A stretch of DNA of 64,000 nucleotides from Bacteroidota bacterium (lineage in GTDB: Bacteria; Bacteroidota; Bacteroidia; Sphingobacteriales; Sphingobacteriaceae), in contig JAEXHI010000027.1 of the NCBI GenBank assembly GCA_023450085.1, positions 13,726 through 77,725 on the forward strand, given 5' to 3'. Both the position numbers and the translations under genes were made by a program. The notes under the pieces were generated by a model. It had not been told where the DNA came from, did not search any database, and worked only from the letters and a program-made list of their open reading frames with translations. Each line of letters starts with the position of its first letter. Position 1 is the stretch's first letter. This document shows, piece by piece, positions 1-10,040 of this stretch.

Positions 1-1111
1 TAGTCAACACGCCAAAAAGTAAGGTAAAGAACCTGGCTACCCATATCACATTTTTTTCGGATGCCGTTTTATTGAGCAGGTTTTTATAAATGTCCTGTGC
101 AAACACGGTAGCGGCCATATTAATAGTGGTATTGGCTTTACTTGAAGTGGCCGATACCATTCCCGCCAACACCAAACCAATCAATCCGCCAGGCATTACT
201 TTTTGGATCAACATCATGTAAGCATCTTCTGTTTGTAAGCCTTCTAAATTTGGATTAATTACCCGATAAATCATTGGGGGCAGCATCCAAATGATTGGAC
301 TTACCAAGTATAGAATGGTAAAAATACCCGCTACTTTTTTAGAATCTTTTTGATTGGCTACACTAGTATAGCGTTGCACATACGACCAATTTCCACCAAT
401 ATAAAAAGTTTGATAGACAATAAAGGCCAGCATAAAACCTAAGGTATAATCTTCATTAAATGGCTGAAAAAAATGCTCAGGAGCCTTTTGCACCAAGTTT
501 TGAAAACCACCAATTTCAGAGAACGAAATGGGAATAACAATTAATACCGCTGCCGACAAAATCACAAACTGCACCACATCTGTCACTAAAACGGCCCATA
601 AACCACCCGCAGCGGTGTATAGCACAATGATCATCCCTATAATTAAAATACAGGTATTTACGGGCAAATCTGTAGCTACATGCACCATTTTACCCACAGG
701 ATAAAGTACTGCCGCCGTGGTAAACAAGCTCAACAATAAGGTCATGTAAGTATAAAACTGTTGCTCCTTACCTCCAAAACGTTTTCCAATATACTCTGCA
801 GCCGTAGCCACGCCAGTTTTTTTCCACTTGGCAGCAATAAACAAAGTGACAATAAAGCCACTGATGGCCATGGTTAATTGAATGGTATTAGAGACCAAAC
901 CAAATTTATAAGCGATGGACCCCCATACCACAAAGGTACCTGCCGAAAAATAGCTGATGAATAGGGAAAGTCCGTTGATCCACCAAGGAGTGGCACCACC
1001 TGCCTCAAAAAAAGCTTGCCCATTTTTACTCCCAACCCTGGTAAAAGTTAAGCCGATAGCAAAGATCAAGAGGGCAAAAATGCCCATTACCACAAAATCT
1101 AACTGTACCAT
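1..1111 (-). CDS. Sodium:solute symporter (SSS family), C-terminus cut by window edge
   Basis: Reading the minus strand from the ATG at 1111 gives an uninterrupted frame of 370 codons that leaves the window. The N-terminus is hydrophobic and helical (MVQLDFVVMGIFALLIFAIG), followed by a loop with GGATPWWINGLSLFISYFSA, which is typical of the SSS/SLC5 family (13-14 helices, inner membrane, sodium-coupled uptake of sugars, sugar acids or similar solutes). The start lies 2 nt after the stop of the FAD oxidoreductase, so the two genes are almost certainly cotranscribed and translationally coupled. The likely role is to carry the product released in the periplasm into the cytoplasm. The substrate cannot be read from the sequence. 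The family call is firm; about a third of the protein is missing. Confidence 0.88.
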   Translation of the reverse strand, partial: MVQLDFVVMGIFALLIFAIGLTFTRVGSKNGQAFFEAGGATPWWINGLSLFISYFSAGTFVVWGSIAYKFGLVSNTIQLTMAISGFIVTLFIAAKWKKTGVATAAEYIGKRFGGKEQQFYTYMTLLLSLFTTAAVLYPVGKMVHVATDLPVNTCILIIGMIIVLYTAAGGLWAVLVTDVVQFVILSAAVLIVIPISFSEIGGFQNLVQKAPEHFFQPFNEDYTLGFMLAFIVYQTFYIGGNWSYVQRYTSVANQKDSKKVAGIFTILYLVSPIIWMLPPMIYRVINPNLEGLQTEDAYMMLIQKVMPGGLIGLVLAGMVSATSSKANTTINMAATVFAQDIYKNLLNKTASEKNVIWVARFFTLLFGVLT

Positions 1112-1113
1112 GT

Positions 1114-3402
1114 TTATTGCTTAATATCAGTGTAACAACGTACCGCAAATATAGCCGCCGGCACTAACTCAGATGGATGTTCTACTTCAATCGTCAACTT
1201 ATTGGTGTAGATTGCTTCATTCAAAATAATGCGTTGATGTGTTTGATAATTATCTTCCAGTTCAAATACTATTTTACCTGATTGGTCCTTCACGGTAAAT
1301 TTTCTCACGCAAAAAGGCATTGCAGTTTCTGGATGCCCCATTAATACCGACTCCATTGGATGGTCATAATCTGAATCGAGCCACAAATCCAACTGCTTAA
1401 TTTGTTGGGTTTCTTCCCATTCGAAAGTTAGGCTTGGCGAAAGATCTGTAGGATCAGCCACCCAAGCGTTGGGCTGGCTTACCGGCCTGTCTATGCCATT
1501 GATAAGATTTGATTTCTCAAAAACGGATTGTGGAGTTCCCAAAGAAATTGCCAAATTATGTCCTTGTGGCCTACGTTGTGGACACCAAAATTCAAACTCA
1601 TCAACCCCAGCTTCCGGAGGCGGCAATTGCTTTCCATGGTTAGATACGGCCTTATTAACAGAATTGAACACCGATAATACGCCTGTTAGCCTCTCTTCGG
1701 TAAAGCCTAATTGTACATCTTCGTTGGCTTCAAAAACAACAAACACATACCTGGCTTCTGGCAAGAAAACTTTAAAATCAAGACTAATGGTTTGTGCGCC
1801 TGGTTTAATTTCCAATTCTTTGCTAGCCAGTACTTGATCTGGGGTAAAGCTTCCCACTCTTTTGCTTATCCTAATGGATGCCTTTAGTGTAGTGGCTTTT
1901 AGTACATTTACCGCAACGTTGAAAGTAGGCAACTCACCCCTAACAATTGGGAAAAGCTGTGCCGAAGGTAAAGTCAACGTTTTCCAAAGGTCGCAACGTT
2001 CAAACCCTTTAAAGTTCAAAGTGCTTGAGGCCGAGATTTTACTTTTGGCAATCAAATCTGATAGATCAACAATGCTTACGCCTGGGATATATTGGCCATT
2101 TAAGGATAACTTTTGTTGGAGATCTTCGATATGTCCATGGTTCAAAATTTCTCTTGGCAATAAGCCCTCATTTTTACAAAGTACGGCCGCCATTCCTATA
2201 GACTGGCCAATGTAAGCACAAGTAGCCATCACACGGGTAGCTCCAAATGCCACGTGGCTAACGCTGATTAAACGGCCAGCAATAAATAAATTATTGACGT
2301 TTTTACTATAGAGCGTACGATAAGGGATTTCAAAAATACCTTTGCTGTGCCATTGGTTACAACCTGGTCGTTCACTGTAAACGCCATCCGCAGGGTGCAA
2401 ATCTATTGACCAACCTCCAAAAGCCACAGCGTCTTCATGATGCCGTTGCTCAATCAAATCTTTCTGGCTTAAGATATAATCTCCTTCGAAACGTCGACTT
2501 TCACGTTTCCCAGGAATAGTTCCTACCCATTCCAAAGTTAAATTCTCGGCTTCAGGGAAATCTCCAGAGTTTTTGATGTGGTTCCAAATACCGTACACCA
2601 CTTTCCATAATTCCCATTTTATTTTCTCGGTGTCGTGAACGGTGTCTAATCTGCCACCGTACTCAACCCACCAAAGTTTACAACCAAACTCATTGGCATT
2701 GAATTGTCTGAAACGGGGAATTTCGGTAATGTCGCTCAATGCAAATTTTGGAGGACTGAATTTAACAGGTCTACCTGTATCTTTACTATAGAAATAAAGT
2801 GAATGCCCCAACAACTCACCGTATTCGGCTGTTGGCGCCATGCCCTCATCAAATTCATCTTTACTTTCGGCACCCATTCTAAATGCGGCACCAGCTAAAA
2901 ACCCTACAATACCATCGCCAGTGGCATCACAAAACAATGGTGCTTTTAAATGATATAAAGTGGAGTTTTGGCTGCAAAAAGCACCAATGGATTCTATTTG
3001 ATCTTCGTTTTTTTCTACTTCAAAAACAGCCGTATTTAAAAGTAATTGGATGTTTTCTTCTTGGGTTACTTTATCCAACAAAATCATATCCAATATCAGA
3101 GGATTTCCTTCTGGATTTCTGTAGGTATTTTCAACCAATATTTCATCAATCACACCACCTTCCCTAGCCCATCTGTTATTGTTTCCCATGTGCGAGGTGG
3201 CACCTAAAATCCATAGCCTCACCTCACTTGAGGAATTTCCTCCTAAAACAGGTCTGTCTTGTACCAAAAGTACTTTGATACCTTGTCTGGCAGCAGTAAT
3301 TGCCGCACAAACTCCTGAAAGTCCGCCACCAGCTACTACTAAATCTGCCGTTAAATTAATTTTGGTTAAATCTCTTTTCGCCGAAGCTTGCTCTTTTTTC
3401 AT
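1114..3402 (-). CDS. FAD-dependent oxidoreductase (FAD_oxidored family), PUL-associated
   Basis: The protein has 762 residues. The N-terminal dinucleotide-binding motif AGGGLSG is at residues 24-30, followed by the GGNSSSEVRLWI segment typical of Pfam FAD_oxidored (PF12831), and a later FIAGRLISVSHVAFGATRVM segment that closes the FAD site. Residues from about 470 to the end look like an added beta-rich module. There is no signal peptide, so it should be cytoplasmic. Homologues of this family are common in carbohydrate-utilisation loci of Bacteroidota and Planctomycetes, but their reactions are mostly unknown; oxidation of a sugar-like substrate is an inference. It sits directly downstream of a double LacI-type operator (3485-3515) and 2 nt before the symporter, so it is probably induced with the SusCD genes. 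Confidence 0.85.
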   Translation of the reverse strand: MKKEQASAKRDLTKINLTADLVVAGGGLSGVCAAITAARQGIKVLLVQDRPVLGGNSSSEVRLWILGATSHMGNNNRWAREGGVIDEILVENTYRNPEGNPLILDMILLDKVTQEENIQLLLNTAVFEVEKNEDQIESIGAFCSQNSTLYHLKAPLFCDATGDGIVGFLAGAAFRMGAESKDEFDEGMAPTAEYGELLGHSLYFYSKDTGRPVKFSPPKFALSDITEIPRFRQFNANEFGCKLWWVEYGGRLDTVHDTEKIKWELWKVVYGIWNHIKNSGDFPEAENLTLEWVGTIPGKRESRRFEGDYILSQKDLIEQRHHEDAVAFGGWSIDLHPADGVYSERPGCNQWHSKGIFEIPYRTLYSKNVNNLFIAGRLISVSHVAFGATRVMATCAYIGQSIGMAAVLCKNEGLLPREILNHGHIEDLQQKLSLNGQYIPGVSIVDLSDLIAKSKISASSTLNFKGFERCDLWKTLTLPSAQLFPIVRGELPTFNVAVNVLKATTLKASIRISKRVGSFTPDQVLASKELEIKPGAQTISLDFKVFLPEARYVFVVFEANEDVQLGFTEERLTGVLSVFNSVNKAVSNHGKQLPPPEAGVDEFEFWCPQRRPQGHNLAISLGTPQSVFEKSNLINGIDRPVSQPNAWVADPTDLSPSLTFEWEETQQIKQLDLWLDSDYDHPMESVLMGHPETAMPFCVRKFTVKDQSGKIVFELEDNYQTHQRIILNEAIYTNKLTIEVEHPSELVPAAIFAVRCYTDIKQ

Positions 3403-3484
3403 TACTATTTAGGGCACTTGTTATCAGCTCGAAGATATTTACTATTGTCAGCAGATATGTCCTTGAGATTCTTGAAAAAGGCTT

Positions 3485-3515
3485 GGGAACGGTCCCTAAT
3501 TTTGGGAACGTTCCC
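3485..3515 (-). promoter_or_regulatory. Double LacI-type operator before the FAD oxidoreductase
   Basis: Two palindromes lie side by side: GGGAACGGTCCC at 3485-3496 (imperfect) and GGGAACGTTCCC at 3504-3515 (perfect). Both have the central CG typical of LacI/PurR/CcpA-type operators, with centres 19 bp apart. The site lies between the lacI stop and the oxidoreductase start, about 85 bp before the latter. The same arrangement with the same spacing recurs at 14787-14819 before susC. The adjacent LacI protein is the obvious ligand, by inference. Confidence 0.75.
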
Positions 3516-3545
3516 CATCAATAAGAAAAGTTTACAGGCTCTGTA

Positions 3546-4580
3546 TTAATACTCCTGAGCTTGTTTAACGGTCGAATTCCTAACAATCAATTCTGTATCA
3601 AGCGTTTTAATGAGTGGTTTCCATTCGGAAATATCCTTATCCATTAAACCTAATAGCAATTCCATGGCCGTTTTGCCAATTTCCTTAACAGGTTGCGCGA
3701 TGGTAGTTAAACTTGGTTCGATAAAATTGGAACCATAATTATCGCTAAACCCTACAATGGCTACATCTTCTGGAATACGTTTACCCAAGCTTTTGATGAC
3801 TTGGATCGCTTCGATAGCGGTGGGATCATTTACGGCAAAAATCGCATCGGGCGGATTGGTCATTCCCAAAAGATGCTTGACATACATTTTCACTTTGGTT
3901 AAATTCAAATCGTATTCAATGATCAGCTCTTCATCAACAGGAATATTGTTTTTAATCAAGGCATCGCGATAACCATTCATTCTTTTACGGCTCACCGCTA
4001 ATTGGTTTGGGCCAGCTAAATGGGCAATCCGACGTTTACCAATGGAAATTAGATGCTCAACTGCCTGAAATGCGGCATCATAATCGTTCACCACCACTTT
4101 GGGCACCATCATTTCTTCGCACACCCTATTGAAAAACACCACCGGAATTTTCTTCCTGATAAAAGCCTTCCAATGGTCGTAGTTTAAAGTTTCCTTAGTT
4201 AAGGATACCATTACTCCATCTACCCTGTTGGCCAACATTACCTTTGAATTGGCTACTTCTGTCTCGTATTTTTCGTTACACTGCGATACCAGCACACTGT
4301 AACCTTGCCTTGCAGCCTCCTCTTGAGCGCCTACCACTACCTGAGGGAAAAAAGAAGTGAAAAAATCGGGCAATACAATACCAATGGTTTTGGTTTTATT
4401 GGTAATTAAACTGATCGAAAGCATGTTTCTTTGGTAATCAAGTTTTTCGGCCAGATCCAATACTTTGGCCCTGGTTTCTGGCTTCACATTTGGATGGCCA
4501 GTAAGTGCCCTAGATACCGTAGATTTCGACATGTTAAGTTCGTTGGCAATATCTACAATGGTTACTTGATTACTTTTCAT
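3546..4580 (-). CDS. LacI-family transcriptional regulator
   Basis: The N-terminal helix-turn-helix reads VTIVDIANELNMSKSTVSRAL, split here as VTIVDIANELNM and SKSTVSRAL, followed by the hinge segment ending in LDYQRN. The rest is a periplasmic-binding-protein-like sensor domain (TIGIVLPDFFTSFF, AGPNQLAVSRKRMNGY, DAIFAVNDPTAIEAI, VGFSDN). I chose the ATG at 4580, which gives 344 residues, because family members normally start only a few residues before the HTH. An upstream ATG at 4619 would add 13 atypical residues. It is encoded between the oxidoreductase operon and the SusCD operon on the same strand and probably controls both through the paired palindromes at 3485-3515 and 14787-14819. The inducer is presumably a breakdown product of the imported glycan or glycoside. 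Confidence 0.9.
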   Translation of the reverse strand: MKSNQVTIVDIANELNMSKSTVSRALTGHPNVKPETRAKVLDLAEKLDYQRNMLSISLITNKTKTIGIVLPDFFTSFFPQVVVGAQEEAARQGYSVLVSQCNEKYETEVANSKVMLANRVDGVMVSLTKETLNYDHWKAFIRKKIPVVFFNRVCEEMMVPKVVVNDYDAAFQAVEHLISIGKRRIAHLAGPNQLAVSRKRMNGYRDALIKNNIPVDEELIIEYDLNLTKVKMYVKHLLGMTNPPDAIFAVNDPTAIEAIQVIKSLGKRIPEDVAIVGFSDNYGSNFIEPSLTTIAQPVKEIGKTAMELLLGLMDKDISEWKPLIKTLDTELIVRNSTVKQAQEY

Positions 4581-4774
4581 CTGTTTAAAATTTATTTTCA
4601 GTGGCGATGAAGCACCCATGATTTAATTCATACCCTATTTTGATTTCACAAAATATTGGTGGTCTCATCTGGTCTGGTCTTTGGTTGATTTACAAATAAA
4701 GAAATTTGAATGGAATATTCAATAGTGATTTACACTAAAAATAAGGGAAGATAGCTTTTTTGAAGGTTTTTACT

Positions 4775-4839
4775 GTTATGTTGGTAGCCCTCTCTCTCGA
4801 ATGCTCGGGCTCTCTCCCAGAGGGAGAGAGTAGCATAAC
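4775..4839. repeat. Nested inverted repeat (CTCTCTCCC hairpin inside GTTATG/CATAAC)
   Basis: A perfect 9-bp stem CTCTCTCCC (4810-4818) / GGGAGAGAG (4822-4830) with a 3-nt loop is flanked by an outer pair GTTATG (4775-4780) and CATAAC (4834-4839). A second tract of CT repeats at 4788-4798 could compete for the same GA-rich arm. It may act as a transcript-end structure for the SusCD mRNA or be a dispersed repeat. Confidence 0.55.
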
Positions 4840-4933
4840 GCCTAACAAACTTCACTTTTATCTCTCTCGGAGAACAGAAGTGCAGCTAGCTAATAACAAA
4901 ATAAATCACTATCAATAGACCCCGATTATTCAG

Positions 4934-4997
4934 CGAAGCAATCTCTTTTAGAAGAATGTATCTCTCTTTAAGATTGCTTCGTACTTCGCAATGACGC
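4934..4997. repeat. Intergenic palindromic repeat (AGATTGCTTCG family)
   Basis: CGAAGCAATCT at 4934-4944 is mirrored exactly by AGATTGCTTCG at 4971-4981, followed by a CGCAATGACG motif. The same GAGATTGCTTCG...CGCAATGACG combination occurs at 37634-37664, which marks it as one member of a dispersed family. Confidence 0.55.
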
Positions 4998-5088
4998 TAT
5001 TTTAGACCGCTAATTATTTCAAAAGCAAAAGGCAACGCTAACGCGCTGCCCTGCCACCTTTTATAAAACTTACAAATTAAAACAAGTA

Positions 5089-6828
5089 CTAGTACCCTGG
5101 ATTTTGCTCCATCATTGGCATTTTTTGAATTTCGGCCAAAGGAATAGGCAAAAGGTACATGGCATCCCTAAAATTCAATGGACGTGGTGCCCTAGAAATG
5201 GTATGCACAAAAGTATTGGTACCCGTACGGGTAATGATATCAATGCTGTTGAAACCTTTAAGCACCGTAGATGCTATTTTCCACCTTCTAATGTCATTCC
5301 AACGGTGATCTTCAAAAGCAAGTTCAATTCTACGTTCATTTTGGATAAGAGTACGTAGCTCTGCTACCGTAATACCGGCTTTAATGCCATAACGATTATC
5401 TGTACCTGGTAAAATACCCGCCCTAGCTCTTAATATCACTAATTTCTCTACCGCTTTTTCAGGCTGTCCCACTTCATTAATTGCCTCCGCATAGTTCAAC
5501 AAAATCTCCGCATAACGAATTAATGGCCAAGCTCTCTCCGTGGTAGCACTTCCAGAATTAGTGATATTTTCATCACACATTTTCCTTGAAAAATAACCCG
5601 TAAATCCGTTGGCAGACGTATAGGCATCTGAAGTGGTATTGGCAATGGTAGAGCCTGTGCTAGTATAAGTGTACACCACTGTTTTCACCGCAGTATTGCT
5701 CATATACGAAAGTCCGTTGTAAATGATCGAATAATCGAAACGAGGATCTCTATTGGCATAGGGATCGTTCGCATTATACAGAGAACTTTCTGCCATTGTC
5801 TTTCCATCTTTCATTGGAAATGCCTCAACCAAACTTTGCGTTGGCTTTACCACTGATGCTCCTGAGCGTGTTGGCGGAAGGTAATAGGCTTCAATTTCCT
5901 TTTGTGCTGGGCGATTGTATTGAAAGATATACTCACTGTTTACACGTTTCAGAAACACTTGATAAAACCCATTTCCTGGCCTAGTAACATTATCTACATT
6001 TAGGCTGTAAAGATTGGTGTTGATCACTGCCTCTGCTGCTTCAGCTGCTTGCTGCCACCTACTTGCGCTAAAAGTTGGATAGGCAACAAGTGGACTTTGG
6101 CTAATGCCACCGCCATTAAAAAGCGGGCTTGCTGCGTACAACAATACCCTAGATTTCAAGGCCAAGCAAGCTCCTCTAGTGACCCTACCAAAATCGATGT
6201 CTTTATACACGACATTAGCCAACTCCGCAGCCGTAGCATCGAGTTCAGAAACCATATAAGCAACACAATCTGCATAGCTGTCTCTAGGAATATTAATGAT
6301 ATCATTGATGCCATAAACTTTATCGCCAATTAATGGAACACCACCAAAAGCCACCACCATGTAGTGGTAGTAAAATGCACGGAGGAACCTCGCCTCGGCA
6401 CGCATCCTCTTTTTAGTCGATTCGTGAAATGGCGCATGATCTAATTTTGATAGCAGCAAATTTACCCTACGGATGTTCTTATAAGGTGTCGTCCAAAAAT
6501 CTTTATCGGTAGCAAAGCCTGTTAAAACATTTGATGGACCAATGGTTCCCTGGGCGTAGGCATTAGCCCAAACCGAAAGGTTATTATTTCCTTCACAGTT
6601 ATCTGACGCTAGTTCTGTATTTCCTGATCCGCCTGCCGATGAAAAACGAGATGGACCAAAGGTATACCCTGCATCTACATAAATCTTATTTAAGAAAGCG
6701 GTGGTTTGTATACTGTCGGCAAATACCGCTTCTTCGGTTAAGCCCGTAGTTTTATCTTCTAACCCTCCCGACTTTTTGCAAGCAAGAAATATCACGGGAA
6801 GTAGTGTTATGATGAATATCTTTTTCAT
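5089..6828 (-). CDS. SusD/RagB-like outer-membrane nutrient-binding lipoprotein (second pair)
   Basis: The protein has 579 residues with a lipoprotein signal ending at Cys17 (VIFLAC). The N-terminal SusD-like helical region includes FWTTPYKNIRRVNLLLSKLD and the TPR-like RMRAEARFLRAFYYHYMVVAFGGVPLI stretch. The C-terminal RagB/SusD region has ERAWPLIRYAEILLNYAEAINE and the typical NERRIELAFEDHRWNDIRRWK. SusD proteins form the lid over a SusC barrel and bind the ligand on the cell surface. It follows the 1042-residue SusC by 8 nt and closes the four-gene operon. Confidence 0.95.
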   Translation of the reverse strand: MKKIFIITLLPVIFLACKKSGGLEDKTTGLTEEAVFADSIQTTAFLNKIYVDAGYTFGPSRFSSAGGSGNTELASDNCEGNNNLSVWANAYAQGTIGPSNVLTGFATDKDFWTTPYKNIRRVNLLLSKLDHAPFHESTKKRMRAEARFLRAFYYHYMVVAFGGVPLIGDKVYGINDIINIPRDSYADCVAYMVSELDATAAELANVVYKDIDFGRVTRGACLALKSRVLLYAASPLFNGGGISQSPLVAYPTFSASRWQQAAEAAEAVINTNLYSLNVDNVTRPGNGFYQVFLKRVNSEYIFQYNRPAQKEIEAYYLPPTRSGASVVKPTQSLVEAFPMKDGKTMAESSLYNANDPYANRDPRFDYSIIYNGLSYMSNTAVKTVVYTYTSTGSTIANTTSDAYTSANGFTGYFSRKMCDENITNSGSATTERAWPLIRYAEILLNYAEAINEVGQPEKAVEKLVILRARAGILPGTDNRYGIKAGITVAELRTLIQNERRIELAFEDHRWNDIRRWKIASTVLKGFNSIDIITRTGTNTFVHTISRAPRPLNFRDAMYLLPIPLAEIQKMPMMEQNPGY

Positions 6829-6836
6829 AAAACAAA

Positions 6837-9800
6837 TTAAAATGTAACGTTTACGCCCATATTTATAATCCTAGTTGGTGGATACGGTAAATCTGCCACA
6901 GATTCCAAAATTTCAGGATCGAGGTTATATAGCTTATCTAGCTTGGTAAAGGTCAACAAGTTGTATCCGTTGGTATATAACCTAAGTCCCTTAACTCCGA
7001 GTTTAGACAACAGCTTTGGACCTGCCGAATAACTTAATTCAGCTGTTTTCAAACGTACATAGTCTCCAGGTATGGCCCAGAAATCCGAATAGAAATCTCG
7101 GGGACTTTGACTTAAGGCTGAAGTGTACAATTGCGGATATTTTGCATTATTGCCCAATGCTGGTGTCCAGTGTTGTTGATGGATAGGCAACTGGTTACTG
7201 GCATTGTGATGGGCTACTGCTCCTTGCGCACTAGATACAAAATTTAGCGCCCCTTGGAACAATACCGTTAGGCTAAAGTTTTTATAAGTAGCGCCTAAGG
7301 TAACACCCACAATGGTATTTGGTAAATTGGTGTTGCCAAAATACGACCTATCATTGGCGTCAATCATTCCGTCGCCATTTAAATCCATGTATTTAAGATC
7401 ACCAGGTCTACCCCCTATGGTTGGCTTTGGCACTGCTGGATTAGCAATATCTTCGGCAGTATAAAATTCACCGGTCCATTTGTATTTTAACTGTGAGCCA
7501 ATGGGTTGTCCTGTTTGTCGTTGATAAGCGTAAAGAGGATCTGCTTCATCCATAAAGGTGATTTTATTTTTTGCCAAGGAGTAAGTTCCTTGGATAGAAT
7601 AGCCCCAATCTTTACTCAATTGATCTCTAAAGCTAATTTCGGCCTCAAAACCACGGTTATTGGTTTTACCTACGTTCACCAATGGTAAACCTGCTCCAAA
7701 TACCGAAGACACGGTCCCTCTGGTGGCTAAAATATCGTACCGGTTATTATCGAAATAATCTAATTTAGCAACCAACTTACTTTTGAAAAAAGCCATATCT
7801 AAACCGATATCCAGCTTTTTATCCTTTTCCCAGGTCACTTCATTATTGGCTAAAGTACCTTCGGTTACTACGCCATATCCATTATTGGTAGCCAAACCAA
7901 ACAAACCTGTACCCGATCCCGAAGTATAACTTTGAAGGTAAGCGTATACGCCTCTGGTGTTATCGGCTCCTACCAAACCATAAGATCCTCTCAGTTTAAA
8001 TTGATCAATAAACTTCAAGTTGTTTTTGAAGAAACTTTCTTCTGCGATGTTCCAACCTACCGATACCGCTGGGAAAAATCCATACCTCCTACCTTCTGCA
8101 AAACGATCGGTTCCATTATAAGCTCCACTAAATTCTACCATATACTTTTGCTTGTAGTTGTAGCCCAATCGGCCGGTAAAGCCTTGAAAAATCTCTGGAA
8201 TAAAATTGTATCGGCTATCGGTAGAAAGATTTTGTGCCGTATTGATCTGTGCCCGCTTATCACTGTTGTTATACAAAAACAATCCATTGATATGATGATT
8301 ACCAAAGGCTCTATCATAATTTAACATGGCCTGCATGGTTAATGCACTACTGGTGCTACCAGGCGAATAGCTTAAACTAGGTGTGCTCAATCGATATACG
8401 TTATCACGCTGACCAAAGGAATAAGTATCGGTTTTAGGATCGTAGATATAAGAAATGAAACCAGTACCACTTACAGGACGAGAAAGCGAACGACCATAGC
8501 TATACAGATTACGGTAAGCCAAAGTTCCCCTTAACGAAAGTCCTTTGGTGATAAAATCCAATCGTTGTAAAGCCGAGGTAGCTAAATTTAGGTTATTACT
8601 GAAAGTGCGGTTGTATCCGTTATACATTAAACGGCCAATCAAATTGTTATTGTTCCTACCTGAGGAGTTTCTCTGCCACAAGCTATAACCCAAACTTCCA
8701 TCGGGATTATAAATAGGATAGTTAAAAGGTGCCGTTTCGGCCAAGCGACCTATGTCACTGAATATGGTATTGTTTGCGCTTGCATTATTGGCATTCGCTT
8801 CATCTACATTACCAAACAAATCAAATTTTATATCAAGTGTTTTGGTTACTTTTAAATCTATGTTTGAACGATAGTTATAGCGCTTGTAATAAAACTTGCT
8901 GTTTAAGTCAGCACTATAATCTTTCACCTGTCCACCTTGATTTAAATAGCCAAGGGAAACAAAGTATTTGGCTCTTTCTGTACCGCCACTTACATTAAAG
9001 GTGGCTCTAATTTGTGGTGCAAAGTTTTTTAACAAAAGGTCGGACCAATTGTTGTTTGGATGTCCATAAGGATCAGCTCCTGTACGATAAAGTTCTAAAT
9101 CAGCATCAGAAAAGGTACGTACAAAACTAGGATTGGGGTTTAGGTTATTGGTATTTACTTGTGCTTCATTAATTAAAGAAGCCGCTTCATAAGCCCCAAG
9201 AAATTCGGGTCTACGGGTTAATTGGCTTAATCCGTACTCAAATTGTGTTGAAATTTGAGGTTTTCCTGTTTTTCCTCTTTTGGTAGTTACTAGCACTACA
9301 CCATTAGCTCCCTTGATCCCATAAATGGCCGTGGTAGAAGCATCTTTTAAAATACTGATGGATTCTACTTCATTGGCACTCAATTGAGAAAATTGCTCGT
9401 AGGTAAACTCAATATCATCTACCAAAATCAAAGGCTTGTTGTCGCCCACGTACGAACTTGTGCCACGAATGTTAAAGGTAGCTCCGTCTGAACCAGGTTG
9501 ACCAGTTCTTTGCTGACTGCTAAATCCGGTAATACGACCAGCAAGTGTGTTCTGCAAACTTGGCGAAGGGCTTTGCCTAATTTCATCGCCACTAATGGCA
9601 CTTACGGCCCCTGTTACATTTTTCTTTTTCTGCGTACCGTATCCCACAATCACCACATCATCTAGGGTGGTATTGTCTTCTTGTAAAATGGCGGTAATGC
9701 TTGTTCTACCGTCGATGTTAATTTCTCTGGTTACATAGCCAATCATTTTAAGTACTAAAACATTGCTATTTACATTGAGCGTAAACTTCCCTTCTTGATT

Positions 9801-9965
9801 AGTAGTTGTTCCATTGGATGGATTGCTCTTTTCCATCACGGTAACGCCTGGTAAAATTCCAGTTTGATCACTTACCACACCCGTAACCTGCTTTTTCTGA
9901 GCATTAGCGGTAATGCTGAGCAGCAAGAGACCAATGCAGCTTAGATATAATATTTTTTTCATCAC
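6837..9965 (-). CDS. SusC/RagA-like TonB-dependent outer-membrane transporter (second pair)
   Basis: The protein has 1042 residues with a signal peptide ending near residue 22 (ANAQ). Residues 25-97 form the carboxypeptidase-D-regulatory-like domain (VTGVVSDQTG...ITAILQ). The TonB-box region DDVVIVGYG is at 102-110, then the plug with IRGTSSYVGDNKPLILVDD and STTAIYGIKGANGVVLVTTKRG, and a long 22-strand barrel ending in the outer-membrane terminal residue F. It is the standard SusC architecture. It forms a pair with the downstream SusD and imports oligomers using TonB energy. The gene is third in the operon read from 14562. Confidence 0.96.
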   Translation of the reverse strand: MMKKILYLSCIGLLLLSITANAQKKQVTGVVSDQTGILPGVTVMEKSNPSNGTTTNQEGKFTLNVNSNVLVLKMIGYVTREINIDGRTSITAILQEDNTTLDDVVIVGYGTQKKKNVTGAVSAISGDEIRQSPSPSLQNTLAGRITGFSSQQRTGQPGSDGATFNIRGTSSYVGDNKPLILVDDIEFTYEQFSQLSANEVESISILKDASTTAIYGIKGANGVVLVTTKRGKTGKPQISTQFEYGLSQLTRRPEFLGAYEAASLINEAQVNTNNLNPNPSFVRTFSDADLELYRTGADPYGHPNNNWSDLLLKNFAPQIRATFNVSGGTERAKYFVSLGYLNQGGQVKDYSADLNSKFYYKRYNYRSNIDLKVTKTLDIKFDLFGNVDEANANNASANNTIFSDIGRLAETAPFNYPIYNPDGSLGYSLWQRNSSGRNNNNLIGRLMYNGYNRTFSNNLNLATSALQRLDFITKGLSLRGTLAYRNLYSYGRSLSRPVSGTGFISYIYDPKTDTYSFGQRDNVYRLSTPSLSYSPGSTSSALTMQAMLNYDRAFGNHHINGLFLYNNSDKRAQINTAQNLSTDSRYNFIPEIFQGFTGRLGYNYKQKYMVEFSGAYNGTDRFAEGRRYGFFPAVSVGWNIAEESFFKNNLKFIDQFKLRGSYGLVGADNTRGVYAYLQSYTSGSGTGLFGLATNNGYGVVTEGTLANNEVTWEKDKKLDIGLDMAFFKSKLVAKLDYFDNNRYDILATRGTVSSVFGAGLPLVNVGKTNNRGFEAEISFRDQLSKDWGYSIQGTYSLAKNKITFMDEADPLYAYQRQTGQPIGSQLKYKWTGEFYTAEDIANPAVPKPTIGGRPGDLKYMDLNGDGMIDANDRSYFGNTNLPNTIVGVTLGATYKNFSLTVLFQGALNFVSSAQGAVAHHNASNQLPIHQQHWTPALGNNAKYPQLYTSALSQSPRDFYSDFWAIPGDYVRLKTAELSYSAGPKLLSKLGVKGLRLYTNGYNLLTFTKLDKLYNLDPEILESVADLPYPPTRIINMGVNVTF

Positions 9966-10040
9966 GTATTTTTATGTTGAACAGATGCTTTATCAATGGT
10001 TTTAACCCACATTGATATTTCTAATTAATGCTTGATCCTT

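Larger units (their letters stand above)
4620..5088. other. Intergenic region with inverted repeats, no gene seen
   Basis: This gap of about 470 bp separates the end of the SusCD operon from lacI. I see no convincing coding frame. It holds two repeat structures: a pyrimidine-rich nested inverted repeat at 4775-4839, and a second repeat at 4934-4981 in which CGAAGCAATCT is mirrored by AGATTGCTTCG and is followed by the CGCAATGACG motif also found at 37655. No clear terminator with a T-run on the minus strand is visible for the upstream susD. Confidence 0.6.
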